From NCBI RefSeq assembly GCF_900103215.1, contig NZ_FNGV01000004.1:248001-312000 (forward strand): a DNA stretch of 64,000 bases. The letters run 5' to 3'. This DNA is from Kriegella aquimaris. Its GTDB lineage: Bacteria > Bacteroidota > Bacteroidia > Flavobacteriales > Flavobacteriaceae. Under the pieces are notes generated by a model, which was not told where the DNA came from, did no database searches, and was given only the letters and a program-made list of their open reading frames with translations. The position numbers and the translations under genes are program-made. Shown piece after piece: positions 28,539 to 37,084 of this stretch. How positions within the stretch are numbered: position 1 is the first letter of the stretch; the number at the start of each line of letters is the position of its first letter.

Positions 28539-30134
28539 CTATGATTTAAACCATTCGGGCATCACCCAATTCGTTTTGACGTACGCTTGCGGTTTACCGG
28601 ATGTAGTTCTGCCTTCTTTAATGATTTGGGTTATCTTTTTAGTAAGCCTTCTCACTTCATCAGGATGCTCGAAATAAAGGTTTGTAGTTTCACCCGGATC
28701 TTGTTCCATATTGTAAAGTTCAAAGATTGCTTCACCCTCTTCAGGTTGAATGATTCTAGGCTCTAAAGAACCACCTGAACCACGAAACATATTCAATTTC
28801 CATTTTCCCTCACGAATTGCAAAATGGCCCGATACGGCATGGTGGATTACTGGCCCCCTTACCGATTTATCATAACTTTCTCCTTTTAAAATGGGCAATA
28901 GACTGTAACTGTCCTCACCTGCATTATCCGGAAGCTTTGCTCCAACGATATCGGCAATGGTTGCCAGATAATCGGTCTGGCAGACTGGCACATCTACTAT
29001 TTTTCCTGCTTTGATAACACTTGGCCAACGCAGCATAAAGGGCACACGATGCCCTCCTTCGTAAATATCACGTTTGCCACCCTTAAAATTTAGACTACTA
29101 AAATGTCCATGTTCCTCCCGTTGATAAACGTAGTTCGTTTCAGCACCATTATCCGAAGAAAAAATCACCAAAGTATTGTCTTCGATATCATTGGCCTTCA
29201 AAGCATCTAATACCTGCCCCACCCTAAAGTCGGTTTCCTCCATAAAATCACCATAATTACCACAGTTACTACGCCCTTGAAAATCAGGATGAGTGCAATG
29301 CGGTAAATGCGGACTAGTCAATGGGAAGTATAAAAAAAATGGTTTTCCTTTTTTAGCGTCCTCCGCCGATGCGTTAATATACTCCACTGCTTTGTTGGCA
29401 AATGTCTCTAGCACCAACTCATCGTTAAATGATGCCGCTACCTCGACCCATCCATTTGAACCATTTTTAGGTTCATTCTCATAGGGAGGTGTCATTCTAT
29501 ACCCCTTTGGCGTAATTGTGTCGCTAAATGTTCTGGGATTACGGTCCTCTTTCTTTTTAGTCCAAAATACTGGGGGATCCAATACCGTATCATTTTCTAA
29601 ATAAGTTAAAATACCATAATTCATGGAGGCAGGAATGCCGAAAAAATAGTCAAACCCTTTCTCAATGGGGCCGTCAACAAAGGGCATTGACCAGTCACGG
29701 TCTTTACCAAGACTTCCCTCAAATTCCATTTGAAGATGCCATTTTCCTATCATAGCTGTGCTGTAACCATTATCCTTTAGCAAGGATGCAATCGTCATCC
29801 TATCCTTCTCGATCAAACAGGGACCATCGGCCCCCAAAACTCCTTTTTTCAAAGAGGTTCGCCAACTGTAACGCCCAGTTAACAAAGAATATCTGGAGGG
29901 ACTACACACGGCATCACTGCTATGCCCATCCGTAAAGGTGATACCTTCGTTGGCCAATTTATCCATATGGGGTGTTCTAAACTTGGCATCAGGGTTGAGT
30001 GCCCCCACATCACCATAACCTTGGTCGTCGGTATAAATGATGATTATATTCGGTTTTTCAATGCTCTGGGCACCTGCGGCTATAGCAACCAATAACACCA
30101 AAACTGCCAATCTCTGTCTTAATAAATGCATCAT
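28539..30134 (-). CDS. Secreted S1 sulfatase
   Basis: 531 residues. The signal peptide spans about 1-23 (hydrophobic AVLVLLVAIAA, cleavage near GAQS). D36-D37 lie in IIYTDDQGYGD. The formylglycine motif is C77-S-P-S-R81, followed by YSLLTGRYSWR. FSSDNGAETNYVY marks the second metal region, and GKWKLNMFRGSGGS followed by the Glu-rich family end are present. It follows the GH29-like gene by 27 bases, so the two are probably cotranscribed and act on the same sulfated fucose-rich chain. Which sulfate position it removes cannot be said from sequence. Confidence 0.94.
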   Translation of the reverse strand: MMHLLRQRLAVLVLLVAIAAGAQSIEKPNIIIIYTDDQGYGDVGALNPDAKFRTPHMDKLANEGITFTDGHSSDAVCSPSRYSLLTGRYSWRTSLKKGVLGADGPCLIEKDRMTIASLLKDNGYSTAMIGKWHLQMEFEGSLGKDRDWSMPFVDGPIEKGFDYFFGIPASMNYGILTYLENDTVLDPPVFWTKKKEDRNPRTFSDTITPKGYRMTPPYENEPKNGSNGWVEVAASFNDELVLETFANKAVEYINASAEDAKKGKPFFLYFPLTSPHLPHCTHPDFQGRSNCGNYGDFMEETDFRVGQVLDALKANDIEDNTLVIFSSDNGAETNYVYQREEHGHFSSLNFKGGKRDIYEGGHRVPFMLRWPSVIKAGKIVDVPVCQTDYLATIADIVGAKLPDNAGEDSYSLLPILKGESYDKSVRGPVIHHAVSGHFAIREGKWKLNMFRGSGGSLEPRIIQPEEGEAIFELYNMEQDPGETTNLYFEHPDEVRRLTKKITQIIKEGRTTSGKPQAYVKTNWVMPEWFKS

Positions 30135-30161
30135 CTCTTCTTTAATTAGTTTTCCAAACCT

Positions 30162-31661
30162 CTATTTTAAACGTATGGCCCCACGAACCTTTCGTAATAC
30201 CTCGAGCGACTTTGGTGATACCGAACCGTCTTCATACATTTCAAGATTTATGGAAAGTGGATATCGATTTTTTCGTGCGTGCCTAATTCTTTCAACAAGC
30301 TCTTCAGCCGAATATTCTGGGGGTGCAATCGTCGTATTCTTATCAATATGTCCCCATTTTTTCTCAAGTGTGAAACAGGTATGCGCCTGTAATCCTTTGT
30401 AATTTCCTTCTGGGAATACTCCATCCTCAAGTCCCGTAAATTGTTTTAAGCCCTCACCGGCGTAATAATCTTGGTATTCTGTTACTCTTGGCAAAATCCA
30501 TGAATTATAGGTAACCATACGTTGTGGGTTGCCCTTTTTTGCCGCTTGACTTATTTTTCTAAAATTGGCGGTCGAAATGCCGCCAGATGTACCATCAAAG
30601 TGCGTGTCATAATAGCGCTGCGCCCCATCAAAAAACCACCCGTTCAATTTTTCCCCATAGCGATTACCGACCTCGGTCAAAATATTATTAATATTTTGGT
30701 ACAATTCCGTTTTATCGGCCTTATATCCGCCTGCAGCCTGTAACCAAGTTGAATCTTTCGAATGGTAGCAATCGTAGCCGTAGTGATAATAGAATATAAG
30801 TTTGATTCCTTTTTCATAGAGCCGATTAGCCATTTCTCCGAGTAAATCCCGTTTTGTAGTTCGGCCTTTAATTATTTTATCAAGTGATTTAATAGGTGCA
30901 GAAATATACTGTTGCCCCCAAGTCATTGACCAAATGACATATGCAGCTCCGGATTCTTCCACCATATTGACAAATTTATCGACATCAAAATCATTGATTT
31001 TTTTATCCCAAGGCTTGACCGTATCTCCTTTTTCCGGTGTTGCACGATTGGTCCATTGAAACATCAATCCGTAACCGGCATCTTTGAACCAGTTTGCTTT
31101 TTGTCTGATTTTTAGCGCTTCTTCGTCTATTTTAGCGCTATAAGATGGTTCAATTAATTTTAAAGCGGATAGATTAAACTTTTGATCCGATTTAATTTCC
31201 AACTGCAAAGTATTCAGGCCTTTTCTTAACTCAACGGTGCCCAGGTTAACTTCGGACCATTCTTTTTCATTGCTTGCAAAATCATAACTTTTCCCATTGC
31301 AGGATAGTACCCCATTTACATCTTCACCTAGTACTCGAGCAACAACTTCAAAGTTTTCAACTTTAGAGGCTTTTAAATTCCATTTTATGATATACGGACC
31401 TGGTGCCTCGGACTCTATCCATTGGAACATAAAATTTAGAACCGTAGTTTTTAGATTCGCACTTTTTTCCGCGAGACCTCCCGAAAGCACATTAACCTCT
31501 TTGCTATTGATAACGATGGGGTCAACAACCCTTTTAATAGCATTGTTTCCTGTCTCTGCGTAAGGGTCTGGACTATCTTGGCTCTGCGCTTGCAGGGATA
31601 TCAATGCTAACAGCAACACAACCCAATACTTCTTGGAAATATACATCATGTCTTTGCCCAT
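30162..31661 (-). CDS. Divergent alpha-L-fucosidase-superfamily (GH29-like) glycoside hydrolase with N-terminal sandwich domain
   Basis: 499 residues with a signal peptide near 11-27 (LLLALISLQAQSQ). The true start may be M5 or M6. Residues about 55-170 look like a beta-sandwich, perhaps carbohydrate-binding (GPYIIKWNLKA, LRKGLNTLQLEIKS). From 190 a TIM barrel begins: WFKDAGYGLMFQWTNRA aligns with the FIHWG region of GH29, YVIWSMTWG with the next strand, KLIFYYHYGYD with the strand near 288-298, and GWFFDGAQR (341-349) with the nucleophile strand, giving D345 as candidate nucleophile. The His of HWG and the KHHDGF motif of normal GH29 are absent. It is therefore a distant relative whose activity on fucose or a modified fucose is only likely. 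It lies between an esterase and a sulfatase gene. Confidence 0.7.
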   Translation of the reverse strand: MGKDMMYISKKYWVVLLLALISLQAQSQDSPDPYAETGNNAIKRVVDPIVINSKEVNVLSGGLAEKSANLKTTVLNFMFQWIESEAPGPYIIKWNLKASKVENFEVVARVLGEDVNGVLSCNGKSYDFASNEKEWSEVNLGTVELRKGLNTLQLEIKSDQKFNLSALKLIEPSYSAKIDEEALKIRQKANWFKDAGYGLMFQWTNRATPEKGDTVKPWDKKINDFDVDKFVNMVEESGAAYVIWSMTWGQQYISAPIKSLDKIIKGRTTKRDLLGEMANRLYEKGIKLIFYYHYGYDCYHSKDSTWLQAAGGYKADKTELYQNINNILTEVGNRYGEKLNGWFFDGAQRYYDTHFDGTSGGISTANFRKISQAAKKGNPQRMVTYNSWILPRVTEYQDYYAGEGLKQFTGLEDGVFPEGNYKGLQAHTCFTLEKKWGHIDKNTTIAPPEYSAEELVERIRHARKNRYPLSINLEMYEDGSVSPKSLEVLRKVRGAIRLK

Positions 31662-31794
31662 ATTTTGAATTCCTAATTGGATTTAATTTCCCTATTCCTA
31701 TTGAAATAGTAGCAACACATTTAACTTTTATAAACAAGCTTTAAAAAAACAACTTCAATAGATTCAGCACTACAACCCAAATTTCATTCGAAAT

Positions 31795-33348
31795 TTATTC
31801 CTCGGTAGGAATCTCCTTATCCGTTCGAAAAGGATATGCGGGCAAATTCGAGCCATTGACCAAATTCACATTAGGTTTTCCGGCAAAAGCGTAGCGCACG
31901 TAGCGCGGCCTACTTATTTTATCATTGGAAATGACAACGGATTCACCTTCTAGTTTCGCTTCGGCAACTTTCCATTGCAACGATTCATCGCAAATCCAGA
32001 ATCCTGAAGGCGCATTTCCGTCAATAGTTTTTAAACCTTTGGCATTGTTAAAATGGATAATCAATGCATTATTTTGAGTTTTTACTTCCTTTAAAACTGG
32101 CCCTTCGGCAACAACATCTTTATTCAGCACATATTTTTCCGCGAGAAGTGCGAGTCTCTGGCCAACAGGAAGCTTATCCTTCGGGTGAATATTCGTTACA
32201 TCACCCAAATCGATCGTATTGGCAACACTGGTATAAGGAAGATCTAACACCTTTAATTGCGATTCGCGCATCCATGCCCATGACAAGGCTGTAGGACTTT
32301 GTGGGTCGATATCCGGATTATTGCTTGTTCCCTTTCCATAACCCGGAAGCATGACAATTGCGAAGTGCATTTTGTTGTTTTTCCATTCTTTTCTATAACG
32401 TTTGACCCATGATTTCAGCACATCTCCATATTCATTAATCCCTATGACCCTATGATACCAATTCGCTTCGCTCACCTCGGGTACACCGGAAATGTAACGG
32501 GTATTACGCTCCCCTTGATACCAAATCAAACCGCTACAGGCATATGGAGCCAAGGGCTTTATCATCGCATTATACAAAATGTTGGGTTGTCGCCGCATAA
32601 ATATATCCTCTTTATTCGACCAACCTTCAGGAGAATCGAGCGAGGCGCTGATCCTATCCCGGGTCGACGTATCGGCATCTAAAGCTTCCATAATATCCTT
32701 GAAATACGAAAATTCCTTGGCCATATCTCGAGGCATCCACGCTTCAATCGATGAACTGCCCCAAGAAGCATGGATTATTCCAATCGGAATTTCTTCGGCT
32801 TTTTCAAGAAAGTATGCAAAACCAAATGCGACAGCACTACTGGGGGGAATAACCGCCCAATTACCGCTAACATCCTCTTCTTCTTTAAAGGAAACGGTTC
32901 GCTTCACCTCAAAACTTCTTATGTTTTCTGCAGTGGGCAACAATGCTTTTAATTCGGGAACATTAGCTGCAGAAAATTGCATATTCGATTGTCCTGAACA
33001 TATCCAAACTTCCCCGACGACAACATTGGACAAGACTATTTCGGTATTTCCGCTAATAATCATTTCCCGAGGTGTTTTTGACGCTTGCAATGGCGCCAAC
33101 TTCACCATCCACCTTCCATCTTTTCCACTTTTTGTCGTGGTACGTTGATTGGCAAATTTTACCGTAATTTTTTCATTTGGCTTTGCAGTTCCCCATACAG
33201 GGACGGAGACTCCATGCTGCAATACCATATTATCGCAAAATAAATTAGAGGGCCTTAATTCTTGGGAATACGCAATTGCTATATTGAAAAGCAGAAAAAC
33301 AAATAGTGTTGTAATTGAGGTGTTTTTCATCATTGTTGGTAGTGTCAT
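31795..33348 (-). CDS. SASA-type carbohydrate esterase (sialate O-acetylesterase-like)
   Basis: 517 residues. The signal peptide begins at M6 or M7 (KNTSITTLFVFLLFNIAIAYSQ), so the first few residues may not be translated. An N-terminal domain (FCDNMVLQHGVSVPVWG near 37-53) is followed by the SGNH-like core with the nucleophile motif GQSNM (S121). The D/H pair appears in DVTNIHP. The family removes O-acetyl groups from sugars, first seen on sialic acid but common in marine PULs. Among fucosidases and sulfatases it most likely deacetylates an acetylated fucan. Neighbours are a GH29 fucosidase upstream (gap 214) and the GH29-like gene downstream (gap 133). Confidence 0.85.
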   Translation of the reverse strand: MTLPTMMKNTSITTLFVFLLFNIAIAYSQELRPSNLFCDNMVLQHGVSVPVWGTAKPNEKITVKFANQRTTTKSGKDGRWMVKLAPLQASKTPREMIISGNTEIVLSNVVVGEVWICSGQSNMQFSAANVPELKALLPTAENIRSFEVKRTVSFKEEEDVSGNWAVIPPSSAVAFGFAYFLEKAEEIPIGIIHASWGSSSIEAWMPRDMAKEFSYFKDIMEALDADTSTRDRISASLDSPEGWSNKEDIFMRRQPNILYNAMIKPLAPYACSGLIWYQGERNTRYISGVPEVSEANWYHRVIGINEYGDVLKSWVKRYRKEWKNNKMHFAIVMLPGYGKGTSNNPDIDPQSPTALSWAWMRESQLKVLDLPYTSVANTIDLGDVTNIHPKDKLPVGQRLALLAEKYVLNKDVVAEGPVLKEVKTQNNALIIHFNNAKGLKTIDGNAPSGFWICDESLQWKVAEAKLEGESVVISNDKISRPRYVRYAFAGKPNVNLVNGSNLPAYPFRTDKEIPTEE

Positions 33349-33562
33349 TTATATATCGAGCGTGATTTGGATTAGGACTCCATTGTCGTAGATGTGATTT
33401 TACTTTTGTAATGCCTTCCTATATCAAGAACAGCAAAGTTGTTTCCAAAAATTTATCACATTTCCCTTAACGCTGCTGCAATTTAGAAATGTTTTTTGGG
33501 TTTCCTCAGGCATTTTTACTGCTCAAACGTACGAACTTTTACGAATTAACTTCCACGACAAC

Positions 33563-35374
33563 TTATTCCATGCTTTCTTCTGGGGTCAATCGTATTTCTT
33601 TGAGACTGGCACCTTTCCTATTTCCATCTACCAAAGAAACTGTAATTGTATGTTTTCCAGGCTTTTCAAATTTCAACAACCCCATTTCGTAATAACTATA
33701 TACCGCAGATGAATTCTGCTGGTTCTGAACAACAACTCCTTCATCCGAAGTAATATTCCAGACCAGACGGCCTTCTCCGGCATAATTGAGTTCCGTTTGG
33801 TAATAGCCGGGTTCCATTACTTCTATTACCCAAGTCACGTTGCCCTCGTCTTCCCAATCTTGGGCCTGTTCAATATGTTTCCATTCCCCAAATTTCTCCA
33901 TCCACTTTTTTTCCATAATCTTAGCACCCTTTGCCGTGGCAAAATCTACCGGAAGTACTGTAGCAAATACCGGGTCAATACTATTCGAAACAGCAACGTG
34001 TGGTTTTCCAACGAGCGCGACTTCTATGACCGAAACCGTTTTCTCCGGACGTTCTATAGGAAGTGTTATGCTCACCCAATCCCCATTTTTTTCCGTTTCC
34101 AATGGCAAAAGCTTTTCTTCACCCAAGAGATTTACCGACTGAATATTATTTTTTAACCCTGGCAGCCACAATTTACCATCTAATGGCCACTTATAAACAC
34201 AGAGATTTAATTTGCCATCGGATGACACCGTTACATCACCCCACGGCAAGGCATGGCCCCATGGCGAAGCGCCAGCCTTATAAATGACTTGCGGATATGT
34301 ACCGATCCACTCTCCAGAAGCTCTTAAAGATTCTTGCGCTTCTATCGGGATGGTACCATCTGGTGCCGGACCAACATTTAACATATATGTGCCCCCTCGA
34401 GCTACCGTTGAAATTATACTTTTCAAAATACGTTTCGGACTTTTCCAGTTTTCATCATACCAGGCATAACCCCAAGAATCGTTGGTCACATCAACGGTTT
34501 CCCAAAGTCCGCCAATATTTTTAATGGGAATATTCATATCGCCCAAAGATTTATAATCGCCCAATCCGTGACCGGCACGCCCTGAAATCATTGTATTTGG
34601 CTGGTGTTTTCGAACTACTTGCACCAATTCTTCCACGTATTTTTTTTCCATATCCCCGGGGGTATCGAACCAGACCATGGCGATATCACCATATTCCGTT
34701 AAAATTTCCTTTACCTGCGGAAGGCATTTGTTCTTGAAGTAGTAATCGAACCCCACTTCTTTCCCTTTTTCATTGACTTTAGGACCTCCATTTCCTCCCG
34801 GAAACGTCCAATCTTGATTGTGCGAGTAATAAAACCCAAAACCCAGGCCCAATTCTTTACATGCTTTTGCCAACTCTTTCATGGGGTCTCTGGCGAAAGG
34901 TGTGGCCTTCACAATATTAAAATCATTGCTCTTAGAATCATACATAGCAAAACCATCGTGGTGTTTGCTTGTAATCACAATGTATTTCATGCCCGCATCT
35001 TTAGCAAGTTGGGCTATGGCCTTGGCATCGAAATTTACCGGATTGAAGTTTTTTGCTTCGGCCTTATATTCCTCCACTGGAATATTTGCCCTACGCGGAT
35101 TCATAATCCATTCGCTAATGCCATAATAGGTACTATCTTTCCATTTGTTGGCAATGTTGGAATAAAGCCCCCAATGAATGAACATGGCATAGTTACCTTC
35201 ATCAAATAGAGCGGTTCGAGAAATGGGCGCATCAGTGCCAAGACTGCTTTGTTCACCCCACATCTCATCCATTCCCTTTCCTTTTTTCTTCTCTTGTGCC
35301 AACAAGAAACCACTTTGCAATACCAATGCTCCCAATAGCATTACGAGATGCTTTTTACTATTTTTCAAATTCAT
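33563..35374 (-). CDS. Alpha-L-fucosidase, GH29
   Basis: 603 residues. The signal peptide spans about 1-27 (VMLLGALVLQSGFLLAQ). The GH29 barrel shows FIHWG (65-69), the ITSKHHDGFAMY region (134-145), GFGFYYSHNQDW (178-189) and AMVWFDTPG (232-240) with D237 as the catalytic nucleophile. The C-terminal part (about 370-600) holds beta-sandwich domains, the last with LNYAGEGRLVWNI and a family-like end. It should release L-fucose from oligosaccharides in the periplasm or at the surface. It is 34 bases after the alpha/beta-hydrolase esterase gene, so these two form a unit. This is the canonical fucosidase of the locus and the main evidence that the glycan contains fucose. Confidence 0.95.
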   Translation of the reverse strand: MNLKNSKKHLVMLLGALVLQSGFLLAQEKKKGKGMDEMWGEQSSLGTDAPISRTALFDEGNYAMFIHWGLYSNIANKWKDSTYYGISEWIMNPRRANIPVEEYKAEAKNFNPVNFDAKAIAQLAKDAGMKYIVITSKHHDGFAMYDSKSNDFNIVKATPFARDPMKELAKACKELGLGFGFYYSHNQDWTFPGGNGGPKVNEKGKEVGFDYYFKNKCLPQVKEILTEYGDIAMVWFDTPGDMEKKYVEELVQVVRKHQPNTMISGRAGHGLGDYKSLGDMNIPIKNIGGLWETVDVTNDSWGYAWYDENWKSPKRILKSIISTVARGGTYMLNVGPAPDGTIPIEAQESLRASGEWIGTYPQVIYKAGASPWGHALPWGDVTVSSDGKLNLCVYKWPLDGKLWLPGLKNNIQSVNLLGEEKLLPLETEKNGDWVSITLPIERPEKTVSVIEVALVGKPHVAVSNSIDPVFATVLPVDFATAKGAKIMEKKWMEKFGEWKHIEQAQDWEDEGNVTWVIEVMEPGYYQTELNYAGEGRLVWNITSDEGVVVQNQQNSSAVYSYYEMGLLKFEKPGKHTITVSLVDGNRKGASLKEIRLTPEESME

Positions 35375-35408
35375 TATTCCCTTTTGATTATAGATTTATC
35401 ATTATTAT

Positions 35409-36785
35409 TTAATCGGGTCTATCATTTTTTTTCTTGTGAAGTTGTATGCCGCTATCCTTCGCGACAAATCGCATGGGTGAACAATACATCATACCCTCGG
35501 AGTCGACTGTATTTATAAAATAGGCCACTGCATCTTCGGGCAAACTTGCCGAAATTGTTTTATTAGCATCGGAAAACTTTGCTGTGGCTTGTCCCCATAT
35601 GTAATTATCCCTGCCCCAATCTGCCGTATCGGTTGTGTAATAAAGAAAAGCCTTCTTTACTTTCCCTTTGTACGTATACCGTAATTCATTTTTCTTACTT
35701 AATGCTTTAAACCGTGGCATAATGGGTGCGTCACCCTGTTTTGTTATATAATCGGCAAAAGCATAAATGGTTTTAGGAGCCCACCCCGCTTGGTGCCCGT
35801 GTTTCATATTATGCTCGACATAAAGATATTTCTCATTGGGGGATGCTTCGAACGTTTTAGTGAAGCTGTTCATCGTAAAGTGAAAATCGTTTGTGCCGTT
35901 TACAAAAAGTGTGGGCTGTTTTTGTAAGGGCACAAATAAGGAAGGTTCCCAATTGGTTAAGTAAAATGCCTGTTGCTCATTAGTTAGCTTTCCGAGCATA
36001 TCGCTGTAATGAGGCGTTTCTTGTAAAAAACCACAACCATATACGGGTATGGCAAATGCAAAACGATTATCGACCCCGGTTATAACATTGGTAAGTATTC
36101 CCCCCCAAGAAATACCAGTGACGCCTATTTTGGTAGTATCTACCTCAGGAAAGCTCTTTAGCAAACTAACGGCCATCACAACATCTGCAACGGCATGATA
36201 AAACCATTGATCCTGTAATTTTTCAGTAACAACATCTTCGAAAAAGCCTATTCTTCTTGGTCCGGAATATTCAAAGGTTGGCCACAGTTTTTCTCCTTGA
36301 TTATTTTCAACCCTATGTCCGGGAATCTGCCCTTCCAATGCTACTGAAATGGCAATATACCCGCTATCTGTCCACTCTTTTACCCATTCGGGGAACACCG
36401 TACCGCCACCCCCATGAACCAAAACCACGGCAGGCCTTTTATCTCCTTTTGAAAGATTTTCAGGTATGCCGTACCAACAAAATACTTTTGTCCCCTTTCC
36501 TTTAAAGGGCAGTCCCTTAAAGAACAAGCCTTTGATATTTGAAAACTGTTTATGTTCATCGAAACCATCGGTGAATTTGAAATCCGGAGTATTGAAGACC
36601 CCACTTTTGACAAGTTCGCTTTTAACCCACAGCGGTCCGCTGTCTTTCTGAAAATCGGTTAAGGAACGATTTGTAACACTCGTTTGACCGACAACATGAC
36701 CGCATATTAAAAAAAACATTAGAAGCGATTTAAAGGTTCTAATCCTTTTATTTGTTTTATGATGCAACGTTGTTATGTAACTCAC
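35409..36785 (-). CDS. Secreted alpha/beta-hydrolase, acetyl xylan esterase/dienelactone hydrolase-like
   Basis: 458 residues with an N-terminal signal (about 18-34, SLLMFFLICGHVVGQ); M23 is a possible alternative start. The fold is recognisable from VLVHGGGGTVFPEWVKEW (121-138), oxyanion region HGGGG, nucleophile elbow GISWGG with S226, an acidic residue in FVNGTNDFHF and a His in KHGHQAGW. It resembles multidomain acetyl esterases in which a prolyl-peptidase-like fold removes acyl groups from polysaccharides. It is the first gene after the regulator on this strand and 34 bases before the GH29 fucosidase gene. Likely removes acetyl or other ester groups from the same glycan; the bond is unproved. 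Confidence 0.82.
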   Translation of the reverse strand: MSYITTLHHKTNKRIRTFKSLLMFFLICGHVVGQTSVTNRSLTDFQKDSGPLWVKSELVKSGVFNTPDFKFTDGFDEHKQFSNIKGLFFKGLPFKGKGTKVFCWYGIPENLSKGDKRPAVVLVHGGGGTVFPEWVKEWTDSGYIAISVALEGQIPGHRVENNQGEKLWPTFEYSGPRRIGFFEDVVTEKLQDQWFYHAVADVVMAVSLLKSFPEVDTTKIGVTGISWGGILTNVITGVDNRFAFAIPVYGCGFLQETPHYSDMLGKLTNEQQAFYLTNWEPSLFVPLQKQPTLFVNGTNDFHFTMNSFTKTFEASPNEKYLYVEHNMKHGHQAGWAPKTIYAFADYITKQGDAPIMPRFKALSKKNELRYTYKGKVKKAFLYYTTDTADWGRDNYIWGQATAKFSDANKTISASLPEDAVAYFINTVDSEGMMYCSPMRFVAKDSGIQLHKKKNDRPD

Positions 36786-37046
36786 TTATCGAAATTTTAC
36801 CCTTTTTATTCCTTACTCTTTTCGTAGGCTTTTTAGTCAAATTGAGTAGCATCCCAAAACTAATTTCCGCATTAAGAAACGGCTTTCTCTTTTCGACCAT
36901 ACTTTTGCTTATTTCAATCAATCTTGTTCTTTGGTAATTTATGGGAGATGCCAGACCACAACACAATCCATAAAACCACACGGGGACAATATTAATTGAT
37001 GATAAAAATTTATACAGAGAACCAGTAAAAATCAAATTGAAAAATA
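36786..37046. other. Spacer between esterase gene and sensor/regulator gene
   Basis: AT-rich, with no convincing gene. On the minus strand TAGTTTTG (36855-36862) matches the Bacteroidota -7 promoter consensus and could start the esterase-fucosidase transcript; no clear -33 partner was seen. Confidence 0.3.
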
Positions 37047-37059
37047 GGGCTGTCGGCCC
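37047..37059 (-). terminator. Possible terminator after the hybrid sensor gene
   Basis: On the minus strand GGGC-CGACA-GCCC forms a short GC stem followed by TATTTTTC. It lies 26 bases after the sensor stop codon. The stem is only four pairs, so confidence is modest. Confidence 0.4.
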
Positions 37060-37084
37060 ACGTCACGATGAAAAAAAAGAAAAT

